From Rheinheimera aquimaris (GTDB lineage Bacteria > Pseudomonadota > Gammaproteobacteria > Enterobacterales > Alteromonadaceae): a stretch of DNA of 64,000 bases. The DNA lies in contig NZ_JAJAVQ010000002.1 in the NCBI RefSeq assembly GCF_020531985.1, positions 558,001-622,000 of the forward strand, given 5' to 3'. Under the pieces are notes generated by a model that saw nothing but the letters and a program-made list of their open reading frames with translations, ran no database searches and was not told where the DNA came from. Positions within the stretch are counted from its first letter, which is position 1, and every line of letters begins with the position of its first letter. The translations under genes and the position numbers were made by a program. Of the stretch, positions 29,808 through 38,557 are shown piece after piece.

Positions 29808-30662
29808 ATGAAACTGGTACGTACTTTGGTGGCACGGGAAGGCATTAATGCCATTGATTTACTCAGCCAGCAGGTGCCTGAGCTATCTAAAGGCCGGCTG
29901 AAAGATGCCATGGCGAAGGGCGCTGTACTACTAAGCGTTAAACCGCAGAAGCGTTTGCGCCGTGCACAGACTATGTTGCACAGCGGCCAGCAGCTGCAGT
30001 TGCATTATGATGACGATATTCTGCAGCGCAGTTGCGCCGGTGCTCTGCTGATAAGTGATCAGCAGCAATACAGTATCTGGTTTAAACCTGCCGGTATGTT
30101 GTCGCAGGGCAACGAATGGGGTGACCATCTGTCGCTGCTGCGCGCAGCCGAGCAGCACTTTGCCGCTAAACGTCAGGTATTTCTGCTGCACCGTCTGGAC
30201 CGTGAAGCCAGTGGCCTGGTTATGCTGGCACACAGTAAACAAGCTGCCGGCGCGATTAGTAAGCTGATTGCAGAACACCAAGTCAGTAAACAGTACCTGA
30301 TCCGCGTGAAGGGCCAATTAACAGCAGCGCTGCTGCAACAGGGCGCGATCACAACACCGCTTGATGGCAAAGCCTGCCTGACCCGGTTTTCTCTGCGTAA
30401 CTATGACAATGACACTGAGCAAAGCTGGCTTGATATTGAACTGATTAGTGGTCGTAAACACCAGATCCGCCGCCACTTTGCCGGCATCGGTCACCCGGTA
30501 ATGGGCGACCCGCAGTATGGGAAAAATAATAAAGACGCATCAGGCCTGGCCTTACAGGCCGTTAGCCTGAGCTTTACCTGCCCCAGAGCGCGAAAAATGG
30601 TGCGCTATGTATTGCCGCCGGAGTTGCTGCTGACTGCAGACCCTGCAGCTCAGGCCAGTTGA
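29808..30662 (+). CDS. RluA-family pseudouridine synthase with S4-like domain
   Basis: This is a second RluA-type synthase, distinct from rluA at 21780. The 284 residues (from ATG 29808; ATG 29796 coincides with the AAAGGA ribosome-binding site) begin with an S4-like RNA-binding region (about 1-75) and continue with the catalytic domain, including HRLDREASGLVML near residue 124 and GRKHQIRRHFAGIGHPVMGD near residue 216. The target RNA cannot be told. It overlaps the convergent TPR gene by 13 bases. Confidence 0.88.
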   Translation: MKLVRTLVAREGINAIDLLSQQVPELSKGRLKDAMAKGAVLLSVKPQKRLRRAQTMLHSGQQLQLHYDDDILQRSCAGALLISDQQQYSIWFKPAGMLSQGNEWGDHLSLLRAAEQHFAAKRQVFLLHRLDREASGLVMLAHSKQAAGAISKLIAEHQVSKQYLIRVKGQLTAALLQQGAITTPLDGKACLTRFSLRNYDNDTEQSWLDIELISGRKHQIRRHFAGIGHPVMGDPQYGKNNKDASGLALQAVSLSFTCPRARKMVRYVLPPELLLTADPAAQAS

Positions 30663-32689
30663 TCGGCGACAGTCGCTGGCAACACAGTGTTGTTGCAGGT
30701 CAGTTCAATACCACCAAGCCGGATGGCATTGAGCAAATCCTGTCTGACCATATTGCTGCGCCATTCGCATGCTCTGTGCTGCCTGCTGTGCAATGCCATC
30801 AAGCGAGGTTGACGACGATCAGTTGATGGCCCGCCACACAGGGCCAGACTCAGCCATAGCGCTTCACGCAGGGCGTTAATCTCTTTGGTTAGCCAGGGGC
30901 TTTCCAGCAAGTCTGATACCGGTAGTTGCAAACTGATAAGCTGTGCAGTTGCCAGAGTCTCAGGCAGCAATTGTTGCAACTGCCCGGCCAGTGTTTGCTG
31001 CTTTGTGTTGTCCTCAGCCTCTGATTGTACGGCAAGCCACAGCACATCATCATATAAACAGCTGGCAAACACGGTCGTGGATAACTGTTGCTGAAACTGC
31101 TGTAACACAGCTTGCAGTTGCTGTTCACCGTGTTGCATTTTCAATTGCAGGCTATTATCGAGCCCATAGGCCAAAATGCTGATATTGGTTTTAGCCGAGT
31201 GCTGTTGTAAGCGCAGACAAAAACTGTTCCAGTGGCTTTGCTGCTGTGGTTCGCTGCGCGCTTTGCTATTACGGCGTAATATTGCCGCAGCTACCAGCAA
31301 GGCTGCTGCCAGCAACATGCAAAGCGCTGCCAGAATATAGATGTACAATAACTGACGTTTATTCTGGTCTGTTACTGTATTGACAGCGATATCGGCAACC
31401 GGCTCTGTTTTGGCCTGCTGCAACCCCTGATTGATTAAATCCAGCTGCAACTTACTTTGTTCCGCCAGTTGCTCAAAGCGTAAAGTATTGGCCTGCTGGC
31501 TGTTCTGATATGCCTGTACCCAATCTCCCTGGCCGGCAAACAGCCTGGCAGACAGGTCATGAAAGCGATAGCGCAGGTAAGCGGCCGCCTGTGGCATTTG
31601 CGGCGCAATTTCCTGCAGTAATTGGCCTGATTGCGCATGTTGCTGGCGTTGCAGCAGTAAATCGGCCAGTGCCAGGCTGGTTTCCTGCAGATAGGTTTGT
31701 ACCTGTTGTTGCCGGAATAATTGCAGCGCATCATTAAAATACTGTAGGGCCAGTTCTTCATGTTGCTGCACCACCGCCAGCCTGCCCAGCCCCAGCGTGA
31801 CGATGCCAACCCGTAATAAATCGTTCTGTTCATGCGCCAGTTTCAGTGCTTCATCCAGATAAGCTGCCGCCTCAGCAGCGGTCTGGTTATCTTCCAGATA
31901 GGTCTCAGCGATATAGATAAGCGTATAGGTATAACTGGATTGACGCTGCAGATGTTGGTAACGCTGTTTGGCTTCGAGTAAATGTTGCAGAGCCTGGCTG
32001 TGGTATTCGATCTTACGGTATGCCATACCAAGGCGAAGGTGGATTGATGCCAACGCATCGTCGTCCTGCAGTTGGGTTGCCAGCACCAGAGCACTATTCA
32101 GCTGCTGATAAGCCTGGCTATAGGCATTGTTCTGCAGCATTAGTCTGCCAAGCGTAATGCGGGCCTTCAGTTCTGCCTCGGGTTGCTGTTGCCTGACTGC
32201 CAGCGCCAGACTGCGCTCGGCATAAGGCAAAGCCTGCGGAATATTGCCCAATTGATTATAGGCCTGAGCGAAATTCTGCAGCACATCACTGTATAGCGCC
32301 AGGCTGGCTGCATCTTCAGCGTGTTGTAGCAGGTGTTCAGCCCGTTCCAGCTGTGTAATGGCAATCACGGTATCTCTGTATAAAATACCGTAAATCTGTG
32401 CTTTTAGCAGGTAGGCATAAGCCTGCAGGTAAGGCTTGTGGCTAACGTCAAGTACATGGCTGACGGCATCCATAGCGGCATCTTTATTGCGCAGCCGCAG
32501 CTGGGCCTCGGTCAATACCAGCCAGTCTTCTGCTGTTAAGCTATCGGCAGGGCGGGATAGTAACTGATTGCTGATTTGCTCCGCGCTATCTGAAGCCTCG
32601 ACCATACGCGATGACAGCGGTTCAGCCTGTGCAGTAAAACCACATAGCAGCAATATTAAGATAATCACAGGCATATTATGGGCATGCAT
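30650..32689 (-). CDS. TPR protein with membrane segment and degenerate GGDEF-like end
   Basis: The 679 residues have a signal peptide (ending TAQAE) and about ten tetratricopeptide helical repeats (about 45-420), rich in glutamine and leucine. A membrane segment follows (about 447-470), then a cytoplasmic C-terminal domain. That domain resembles the fold of GGDEF proteins (SILAYGLDN..., then LYDDVLWLAVQ where the GGDEF loop would be) but lacks the signature, so it should not make c-di-GMP. A periplasmic TPR sensor relaying to a receptor-like domain is my inference. The start ATG has only a weak GAAGAA site. Confidence 0.75.
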   Translation of the reverse strand: MHAHNMPVIILILLLCGFTAQAEPLSSRMVEASDSAEQISNQLLSRPADSLTAEDWLVLTEAQLRLRNKDAAMDAVSHVLDVSHKPYLQAYAYLLKAQIYGILYRDTVIAITQLERAEHLLQHAEDAASLALYSDVLQNFAQAYNQLGNIPQALPYAERSLALAVRQQQPEAELKARITLGRLMLQNNAYSQAYQQLNSALVLATQLQDDDALASIHLRLGMAYRKIEYHSQALQHLLEAKQRYQHLQRQSSYTYTLIYIAETYLEDNQTAAEAAAYLDEALKLAHEQNDLLRVGIVTLGLGRLAVVQQHEELALQYFNDALQLFRQQQVQTYLQETSLALADLLLQRQQHAQSGQLLQEIAPQMPQAAAYLRYRFHDLSARLFAGQGDWVQAYQNSQQANTLRFEQLAEQSKLQLDLINQGLQQAKTEPVADIAVNTVTDQNKRQLLYIYILAALCMLLAAALLVAAAILRRNSKARSEPQQQSHWNSFCLRLQQHSAKTNISILAYGLDNSLQLKMQHGEQQLQAVLQQFQQQLSTTVFASCLYDDVLWLAVQSEAEDNTKQQTLAGQLQQLLPETLATAQLISLQLPVSDLLESPWLTKEINALREALWLSLALCGGPSTDRRQPRLMALHSRQHRACEWRSNMVRQDLLNAIRLGGIELTCNNTVLPATVADQLA

Positions 32690-32734
32690 ATATTAGTATT
32701 TTCTTCGCAGTGTAGCCGGTATTGCAGGCAGAGC

Positions 32735-33685
32735 CTATACCCGGTTTAGTACTTTACCGCTGATAAAAGCCTCAATATTCTGTTTTAACTGCACTACCAT
32801 GCGCTGTCGTGCTTCTGCGCTGGCCCAGGCCATATGCGGCGTAATGATCAGATTTGGCAGTGCTGCGCTTAGCAGTATGTGATCAGCAGGTGGCGGCTCC
32901 TGTGATAATACATCCAGCGCAGCACCGCCCAGCTGGCCATTTTGCAGCACGCGTAAAAGTGCGGCTTCGTCAATCAGCCCTCCGCGTGCGGTATTGATTA
33001 GCAAGGCGCCGGGTTTTACTGCTGCCAACACCTGCTGATTAAACAGTTTTTCTGTTTGCGCGTTCAGCGGACAATGCAGTGAAATCACATCTGCCTGCGA
33101 CAGCGCTGATAAAAATGGCACCCTGCCGCTACGGCAACTGGTGGCATCCGGCTGTTCAGCAACGATAATCTGCATACCAAAAGCCTGTGCCAGCTGTGCG
33201 CTGGCCTGACCCAAAGCACCGTAACCGACAACGACAAAGTTTTTGCCAGCCAGTTCTGTGACTGGATAATCCAGCAGACAAAAGTGTTTACTCTGGCTCC
33301 AGAGGCCGTTTGCTACGGCCCGATGATACTGTGATATTTTGTTGGTCAGTTGCAGCAGCAGGGCGATAACGTGTTGTGGCACTGCCGTATTGGCATAACC
33401 CCTGACATTACACACACTGATGCCAAGCCGGGCGGCGGCATCAAGGTCGACATTATTGACGCCGGTGGCAGCGATACAAATCAGTTTTAAATTTGGTAAC
33501 TGCTGCAGTATGGCGGCGCTCAGTTGTACTTTATTGACAATGGCAATACTGGCTTGCGCCAGCCGGCTTACTATGTCTTCGGTTGGCGTATATTCAAAAC
33601 ACTGCAGGGCGATCTCGCCGTCTGCTAACACCGATAAATCTGCGTCACCCATTGAGCCTGCGTCGAGAAAAACGATGTTGTGCAT
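32735..33685 (-). CDS. D-2-hydroxyacid dehydrogenase (glycerate dehydrogenase-like)
   Basis: This NAD-dependent oxidoreductase of the D-isomer-specific family interconverts a 2-ketoacid and a D-2-hydroxyacid, probably hydroxypyruvate/glycerate (HprA-like). The 316 residues show the Rossmann loop VVVGYGALGQ near residue 152, the substrate arginine in NTARGGLIDE near residue 231, the glutamate in LSQEPPP near residue 260 and the catalytic histidine in ITPHMAWAS near residue 281. Substrate preference is not decided by sequence alone. It is monocistronic. Confidence 0.9.
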   Translation of the reverse strand: MHNIVFLDAGSMGDADLSVLADGEIALQCFEYTPTEDIVSRLAQASIAIVNKVQLSAAILQQLPNLKLICIAATGVNNVDLDAAARLGISVCNVRGYANTAVPQHVIALLLQLTNKISQYHRAVANGLWSQSKHFCLLDYPVTELAGKNFVVVGYGALGQASAQLAQAFGMQIIVAEQPDATSCRSGRVPFLSALSQADVISLHCPLNAQTEKLFNQQVLAAVKPGALLINTARGGLIDEAALLRVLQNGQLGGAALDVLSQEPPPADHILLSAALPNLIITPHMAWASAEARQRMVVQLKQNIEAFISGKVLNRV

Positions 33686-33835
33686 AAAAGCCCCTGCGCT
33701 TTAAAGTATCTGTATCGGAAAATGGCGTGTTATAACAGCGCTTTGCCGACAGGTAAACCGCCTCGCAATAAAACTATGCTAAAGTCGTACCCCTTTGTAT
33801 CATTTGATTGAACCACATTGTTCCCGGAGCAAGTT

Positions 33836-34084
33836 ATGCTGCCTGCGCGTTTTCAGCCAATATTGTTTGCCTTTATCATGTCAGGCTTTATGGCATTTTT
33901 GATGTCAGGTATCCTGACATTTATCAATTTAGGCTGGTTTAGCGGTTTTTTTCAGGCCTGGATTAACGCCTATCTGTACGCGCATGCCTGTGCATTTCCG
34001 CTGGTATTTATTTTCGCACCGCTGAGCCGCAAACTGAGCATGCGTTTAACCCAGGCTGCAGGCCCGCGCATTAGCGATAACTAA
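33836..34084 (+). CDS. DUF2798 small membrane protein
   Basis: The ATG at 33836 (82 residues) is preceded by CGGAG. The protein has two predicted membrane helices (about 8-30 and 40-65) and the pattern of DUF2798, including SGILTFINLG and FFQAWINAYLYAHACAFPLVF. Function is unknown. Its last bases overlap the end of the convergent truncated-globin gene by 14. Confidence 0.85.
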   Translation: MLPARFQPILFAFIMSGFMAFLMSGILTFINLGWFSGFFQAWINAYLYAHACAFPLVFIFAPLSRKLSMRLTQAAGPRISDN

Positions 34085-34484
34085 TATCTTTGTACATGGG
34101 TGCCAGCAGAGCCAATAACTGGTTTTGCGCACTGATGCTGATATGTTGCTGCTGCATTACCTTAATTAAATGGCCAACTAATGCATCGTAATCGGCCAGG
34201 GTAATATTAAAACCAGTGTGGCTTTCTGCCATGCTGCCGCCAGTGTAAGTGCAGGGGCCCCCGCTGATTTCACACAGTTGCTCCGCCAGCAAACGGCGAA
34301 AGCGCTCAATATCGGTATCGGCAAAATGGTGCACAATGCGGTTGTCATGTTCTATTTCATAAAGCAAGCCGTCGGTAATAGCACTGATGCCGGCGTCTCC
34401 TCCCAACTGCTGGTATAGGCTGGGTGTCGGTGTTTGGCTGCAAGCCGTTATCAGCGTTAGCACTAAAACAGTTAACCACCTCAT
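34071..34484 (-). CDS. Group 1 truncated hemoglobin with lipoprotein signal
   Basis: The 137-residue protein combines a lipobox (LITAC, with Cys15 as the likely lipidated residue) with a truncated globin domain. SLYQQLGGDAGISAI marks the start of the globin and the proximal heme histidine is His89 in MAESHTGFNI. Truncated globins bind oxygen or nitric oxide; an exported, lipid-anchored form is uncommon. It is the last gene of a four-gene operon with the cupredoxin, GGDEF-EAL and DUF3034 genes; its start shares a base with the preceding stop. Confidence 0.9.
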   Translation of the reverse strand: MRWLTVLVLTLITACSQTPTPSLYQQLGGDAGISAITDGLLYEIEHDNRIVHHFADTDIERFRRLLAEQLCEISGGPCTYTGGSMAESHTGFNITLADYDALVGHLIKVMQQQHISISAQNQLLALLAPMYKDISYR

Positions 34485-35317
34485 TACCAGGCTCCTTCTA
34501 CTGACAGGTAATAACCCTGCTGGTTATTCAGGCCAGCAATACTGCCCAAATCGACATAACCAGCGGTCACGGACAGGTGCTTGTTAACAAACCAAGCCAC
34601 AAACACATCGCGCCAATGCTGCTCGTCAGCAAAGGCCAGTTGATCTGGTTTTTGTTTAAACTCGACACCTATCGCCACATTATAATTCAGCAGCAACGCG
34701 GCTGAGCCTTCAAACATCAGGCGATAATTATTATTGTCGGCACTGCCAAACCCCAACAAACCGGTCTGGTTGGCTTTCGTTGCGCGTAAGGTGGCGTTAA
34801 GTAGCAAATTGCGCCCGGCAACTTGATTGAATAGTACTTTGCTCGCGGCAAGATAAACATCAAGCCCGCTGTCATCGCGTGCGCCTACCGCCTGTGGCAG
34901 CGTAAAGTCGTGCAGCTTTTTGTATTGAACGCCAAGGCTAATCTGCGGCAGGGCAGTGTAAAGCAGCTGTCCTGCCAGACGATATTTCACCGCAATAATA
35001 TTCTGGCTTAGCTCGCCACCTATACTATCCAAAGCAAATCGTTGCCTCGCGACAGACCATTCCCAATTGTTGTCGTATGCCAGGCTGGCGCCGACCGAGT
35101 TCAGCGTAAAATCGTCTACGCCCACCCTGCTGATAAAGGCAGTAGCGGCCATTTCGCCACTGCTGGCATAGCCGTTAATGACTGCCCAGGGCACAATGCC
35201 GCCACCGGCACTGCCTTCTATTGACGACGTACCGCCAGTGGCAATGATTTTACTGTTTGCCGCGCAGCTGCAACTAAAAACCAGGCCGGCAGTCAGGGTA
35301 AAAAGCGTTATCTTCAT
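34484..35317 (-). CDS. DUF3034 family exported (probable outer-membrane) protein
   Basis: ATG 35317 (277 residues) has an AAGGAG site and overlaps the preceding stop by four bases (ATGA). It starts with a signal peptide (MKITLFTLTAGLVFSCSCAA), and the mature part is rich in alternating beta-strand patterns ending in an aromatic residue (YYLSVEGAW), typical of a beta-barrel. The glycine-rich N-terminal ATGGTSSIEGSAGGGIVPWAVINGY matches DUF3034 from memory. Function is unknown. Confidence 0.8.
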   Translation of the reverse strand: MKITLFTLTAGLVFSCSCAANSKIIATGGTSSIEGSAGGGIVPWAVINGYASSGEMAATAFISRVGVDDFTLNSVGASLAYDNNWEWSVARQRFALDSIGGELSQNIIAVKYRLAGQLLYTALPQISLGVQYKKLHDFTLPQAVGARDDSGLDVYLAASKVLFNQVAGRNLLLNATLRATKANQTGLLGFGSADNNNYRLMFEGSAALLLNYNVAIGVEFKQKPDQLAFADEQHWRDVFVAWFVNKHLSVTAGYVDLGSIAGLNNQQGYYLSVEGAW

Positions 35318-37647
35318 TGCCGCTCCTTCTGGGCGAACCATTGCTGATTTTGCTCTGGAAATTGTTTTATCCAGGCTGAGAATTTTTCTGCTTCCAGTGG
35401 GCGGGAGAAAAAGTAGCCCTGAACTTTATTGCACTGGCACTGTAGCAGTTCTGCTAATCCCGTCGGGTTTTCCAGGCCTTCGGCGGTCACAACCAGGCCA
35501 AGGCTATGAGCAAGCTGAGTCGTTGCCTTAACAATTAATGCATCATTATTGTTGTGATGGATATCTTTCACAAAGGCCCGGTCTATTTTTACCTCATGCA
35601 CCGGCAGCTGCTTGAGGTAAGCCAGCGATGATTGTCCGGTACCAAAATCATCAATCGCCAGGCGTATACCTAATTTTCTTAGTCGCTCTAACTGCGCAAT
35701 GATGGTCGCGGTATCTTGCATGATCGCGCTTTCAGTGACTTCCAGTGATATTGCATCATGTGGTACGTCATAGTTGTGCAGCAGCTGTAAAATTTGCTCT
35801 GCCAGCTTAGGGTTGAGTAAATCGTGCACCGACAGGTTTATTGCAACAGTAACTGTAAAACCTGCAGCACGCCACGTCGCCAGCTGCACAATTACATGTT
35901 GCAGCATCCAGTTAGTGATTAAGCCTATATTTCCCGAGTGTTCAGCTAAACGAATAAATTCATCCGGTGCGACGAAGCCCAGAGTAGGGTGTTGCCAGCG
36001 GATCAGTGCTTCCGCCTCTTTGCAGCTTCGGGCGTGAATATCTACTTTGGGCTGATATACGGCAAAAAACTGACCCGATTCCAGTGCATACGGAATGTCA
36101 CGGATCAGGGTAAGCTCACGCTGATGCAGTTCATCTTGTCCGGGCAAATATTCGGCAATACGCTGAGGTGTCTGTCTGGCATTTTCAAGGGCAATGTCGG
36201 CCCGTCTGAGGGCATCATTTACGCTAGATTGTTGGCGTGAAAAAGGATAAATACCAATACAAAGCTTCAGATTAATATGTGAGTTATCAACGTTGTAACC
36301 TAAAAGCGCAGTGGCAAATAAAGCGGCTAACTGTGTTGCGGTAAACCGGTGCTGATAAGCCAGTAAAAACTCATCAGCTCCCAGCCTAGCCAGCAAATCC
36401 GGAGCTTGTGGTAACTGAGCGAGACGCTGGGCTAGCTGCTGCAGCAGAATATCGCCGGTACTAAAGCCCAGTACTTCATTAATATGCTTAAAGCGTTCAA
36501 TATTGACGATTATTATACAGCCATCATGTTGTGCCAATATGACTGGCAGCAGGCGCTCTACTGCGGTGCGGTTAAACAGGCCCGTTAGCGTGTCGTGCTC
36601 TGCATTGTGACGCAGTTGCAGCTCGCGTTGTTTGATGTCTTGCTGCATTGCACTTAGCGTGCGGCCTAACACTGCAACTTCGTCTTTACCCTGCACCGGA
36701 ATGTTCTCATCAAAGCCCTGGCCTATGCGTCGGGCAAAGTAACTTAGTGCTTTGATTGGCTGAGTAATACTGCGGGCAAAGAAAATACCTACAACTAAAG
36801 TCAGCGAGAGCGCTACACCAAAGATAACGAATAATTGTTGCCGGAATGCCAGATAACCATCCAGCCAGCGTGAATGCTGAAGGTGTTGCACCGCCCACAG
36901 TTGATTGTTTTTATCCAGCGGTATAGCCAGTGAAACATAGTCTTGCTCTGGGTTTTCGTAGGGCAGCCCGGGCTGGTTAATAAGGGTATTTAACATGGCT
37001 GGCAGTTTTTGCGCACTGTTGTCATCTAAAGTAGAAATATACAGCTTAAATTGTTCAGCATGCTGAGAGACAAAACTGATCTCTAAGCCGGTAATCGCCA
37101 CTATTTGCTCCGCCAGGGGCATATCCAGCGGAAAGCCCATGCCTACCCAGGCAATAAGGTTCGGTGCTTTTACCGGCGCCAGCACCAGTTGATAAGGTTG
37201 CCCGGCCAATTGCAAAACATCCGTAACCGGGGCATTGCTGTTTTGCGTGCTTTGGTTAAAAACCGGCATCACGTCACTGGCGCGCAGCTGTTTTTCCGAG
37301 CTTGCCAGCAGTTCACCGCCAGGGGACATCAGCAGCATCAGGCTAGCGTCAATGCGGCTGCCATGATTGGCCAGTACTGACTCAATGGTTTCTTGCTCTG
37401 CGGTTGCGACTGCACGGCGAAAGCCAAAGTCGGCAGCCAGAACCTGTACGCTGCTGCTTAATTGTTTTGCACGGTTATTCAATGCCTCCAGTAGCACTTT
37501 ACCGCCTACTGCTAAAAACTGTCGGGTTTGTACTTCGCTATCACGCTTCATCGCTGTAAGCGTCGCTGTGGCCGTGGCTGCCGCCAAAGCACTGAGCAGC
37601 AGCAATAACACAGCGATGAGCTTGGTTCTTACAGAGCGAAACTGCAT
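35314..37647 (-). CDS. Membrane GGDEF-EAL c-di-GMP protein
   Basis: From ATG 37647 (777 residues; a TTG 21 codons upstream is unlikely) the order is membrane helix (10-30), periplasmic Cache-like sensor (about 36-268), membrane helix (270-290), HAMP (about 290-345), GGDEF domain with GADEF at 423-427 instead of GGDEF, and EAL domain. The EAL half keeps its catalytic elements (EALIRW near 546, IAVNLS, DDFGTG, KIDRAFV, TAEGLEN), so c-di-GMP hydrolysis is likely. Cyclase activity is doubtful. It sits between cupredoxin and DUF3034 in one operon. Confidence 0.92.
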   Translation of the reverse strand: MQFRSVRTKLIAVLLLLLSALAAATATATLTAMKRDSEVQTRQFLAVGGKVLLEALNNRAKQLSSSVQVLAADFGFRRAVATAEQETIESVLANHGSRIDASLMLLMSPGGELLASSEKQLRASDVMPVFNQSTQNSNAPVTDVLQLAGQPYQLVLAPVKAPNLIAWVGMGFPLDMPLAEQIVAITGLEISFVSQHAEQFKLYISTLDDNSAQKLPAMLNTLINQPGLPYENPEQDYVSLAIPLDKNNQLWAVQHLQHSRWLDGYLAFRQQLFVIFGVALSLTLVVGIFFARSITQPIKALSYFARRIGQGFDENIPVQGKDEVAVLGRTLSAMQQDIKQRELQLRHNAEHDTLTGLFNRTAVERLLPVILAQHDGCIIIVNIERFKHINEVLGFSTGDILLQQLAQRLAQLPQAPDLLARLGADEFLLAYQHRFTATQLAALFATALLGYNVDNSHINLKLCIGIYPFSRQQSSVNDALRRADIALENARQTPQRIAEYLPGQDELHQRELTLIRDIPYALESGQFFAVYQPKVDIHARSCKEAEALIRWQHPTLGFVAPDEFIRLAEHSGNIGLITNWMLQHVIVQLATWRAAGFTVTVAINLSVHDLLNPKLAEQILQLLHNYDVPHDAISLEVTESAIMQDTATIIAQLERLRKLGIRLAIDDFGTGQSSLAYLKQLPVHEVKIDRAFVKDIHHNNNDALIVKATTQLAHSLGLVVTAEGLENPTGLAELLQCQCNKVQGYFFSRPLEAEKFSAWIKQFPEQNQQWFAQKERQ

Positions 37648-37660
37648 GCGCCGCGATATC

Positions 37661-38299
37661 CTAATTGCCAAAGCCACGTTTAGGGGCTTTAGGTTTTTGT
37701 TTTTGTTCAACCGCTAGTGTTAAATCAATACTGGTATCATGGTCCAGTACTAGGCTCAGGCTGTCATGGTCTTTCTTTTGCCACGGATGCCACAGTTTCA
37801 GCTGATAAGTGTCGTCAGTTAAGCCGTCAAAATGAACCTTACCTTCACTGTCGCTGATGGCCAGAAACGGGCTTTCTCCAATGTACACGTAGGCTTGCAT
37901 ATAGTCGTGAATATTGCAGCCAATAGACACTATGCCAGGCTTATCAAATAAAACAGGCGCTTCAGGTTTGCCTGCGTACAGCTCAATTTCAAACGTTTTT
38001 GCCGGTGAAAAAGAGTAAACATGGTGGCGTGTTTTATCCCGGTTGGGAAACTCAATGTAAGTGCCGGCCGTGTAAGCTGACACAAAAGGCACAAACGTCA
38101 GATTTTGCTGGGCAATGCTGCCTGCAGTTGATGGACGGGGCAGGTCTGAATTGCCCGGAATCAGCTCAACCACGGTATCGGCAACGGCTTGCTGCATTTC
38201 ATCCGTGATCCGGATTGATAGCGTGTTGGCAAAAAGCGGTGAGGTTAAACCCAAAAGTAGCGTCAGTGACACAATCAAATTGACCAGGTAATGCTGCAT
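37661..38299 (-). CDS. Exported cupredoxin-like protein
   Basis: From ATG 38299 (212 residues, GGTGG site) the protein has a signal peptide ending LFANT and a central cupredoxin domain. Candidate type 1 copper ligands are His92 or His93 in RHHVYSF, Cys128 and His131 in GCNIHDYM, and Met134. Relatives are often annotated as methylamine utilization proteins, but no methylamine genes are present here. The C-terminus is a beta-rich extension ending in a lysine-rich tail. First gene of the operon with GGDEF-EAL 13 bases downstream. Confidence 0.82.
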   Translation of the reverse strand: MQHYLVNLIVSLTLLLGLTSPLFANTLSIRITDEMQQAVADTVVELIPGNSDLPRPSTAGSIAQQNLTFVPFVSAYTAGTYIEFPNRDKTRHHVYSFSPAKTFEIELYAGKPEAPVLFDKPGIVSIGCNIHDYMQAYVYIGESPFLAISDSEGKVHFDGLTDDTYQLKLWHPWQKKDHDSLSLVLDHDTSIDLTLAVEQKQKPKAPKRGFGN

Positions 38300-38557
38300 A
38301 CACGCCACCATCTGAAAATACACCGTTAACAATAACAGTAACCTGTTGCCAGCTCAATGCCAATGGTCAGCGCTGCCGGCGCTTTGAGACAGTCTGATAT
38401 TAAATGGCGATAGCATGTGGAGTGGTAACAGTATGCGTGCCTGATTTTCGTCTGAGGCAACCTGCCCGGAAGCAGATACGGGGTTAAGCTGTTGTGCCTG
38501 CAGGGCTGCTGTGGCTACACTGCTGTAATACATCGCTGATGCGCCAGGGAGAACAGG

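Noticed and set aside
37661..38299. Methylamine utilization protein, the name commonly given to relatives
   Set aside because: No methylamine dehydrogenase or related genes are present. The visible domain is a cupredoxin, so a functional name was avoided.
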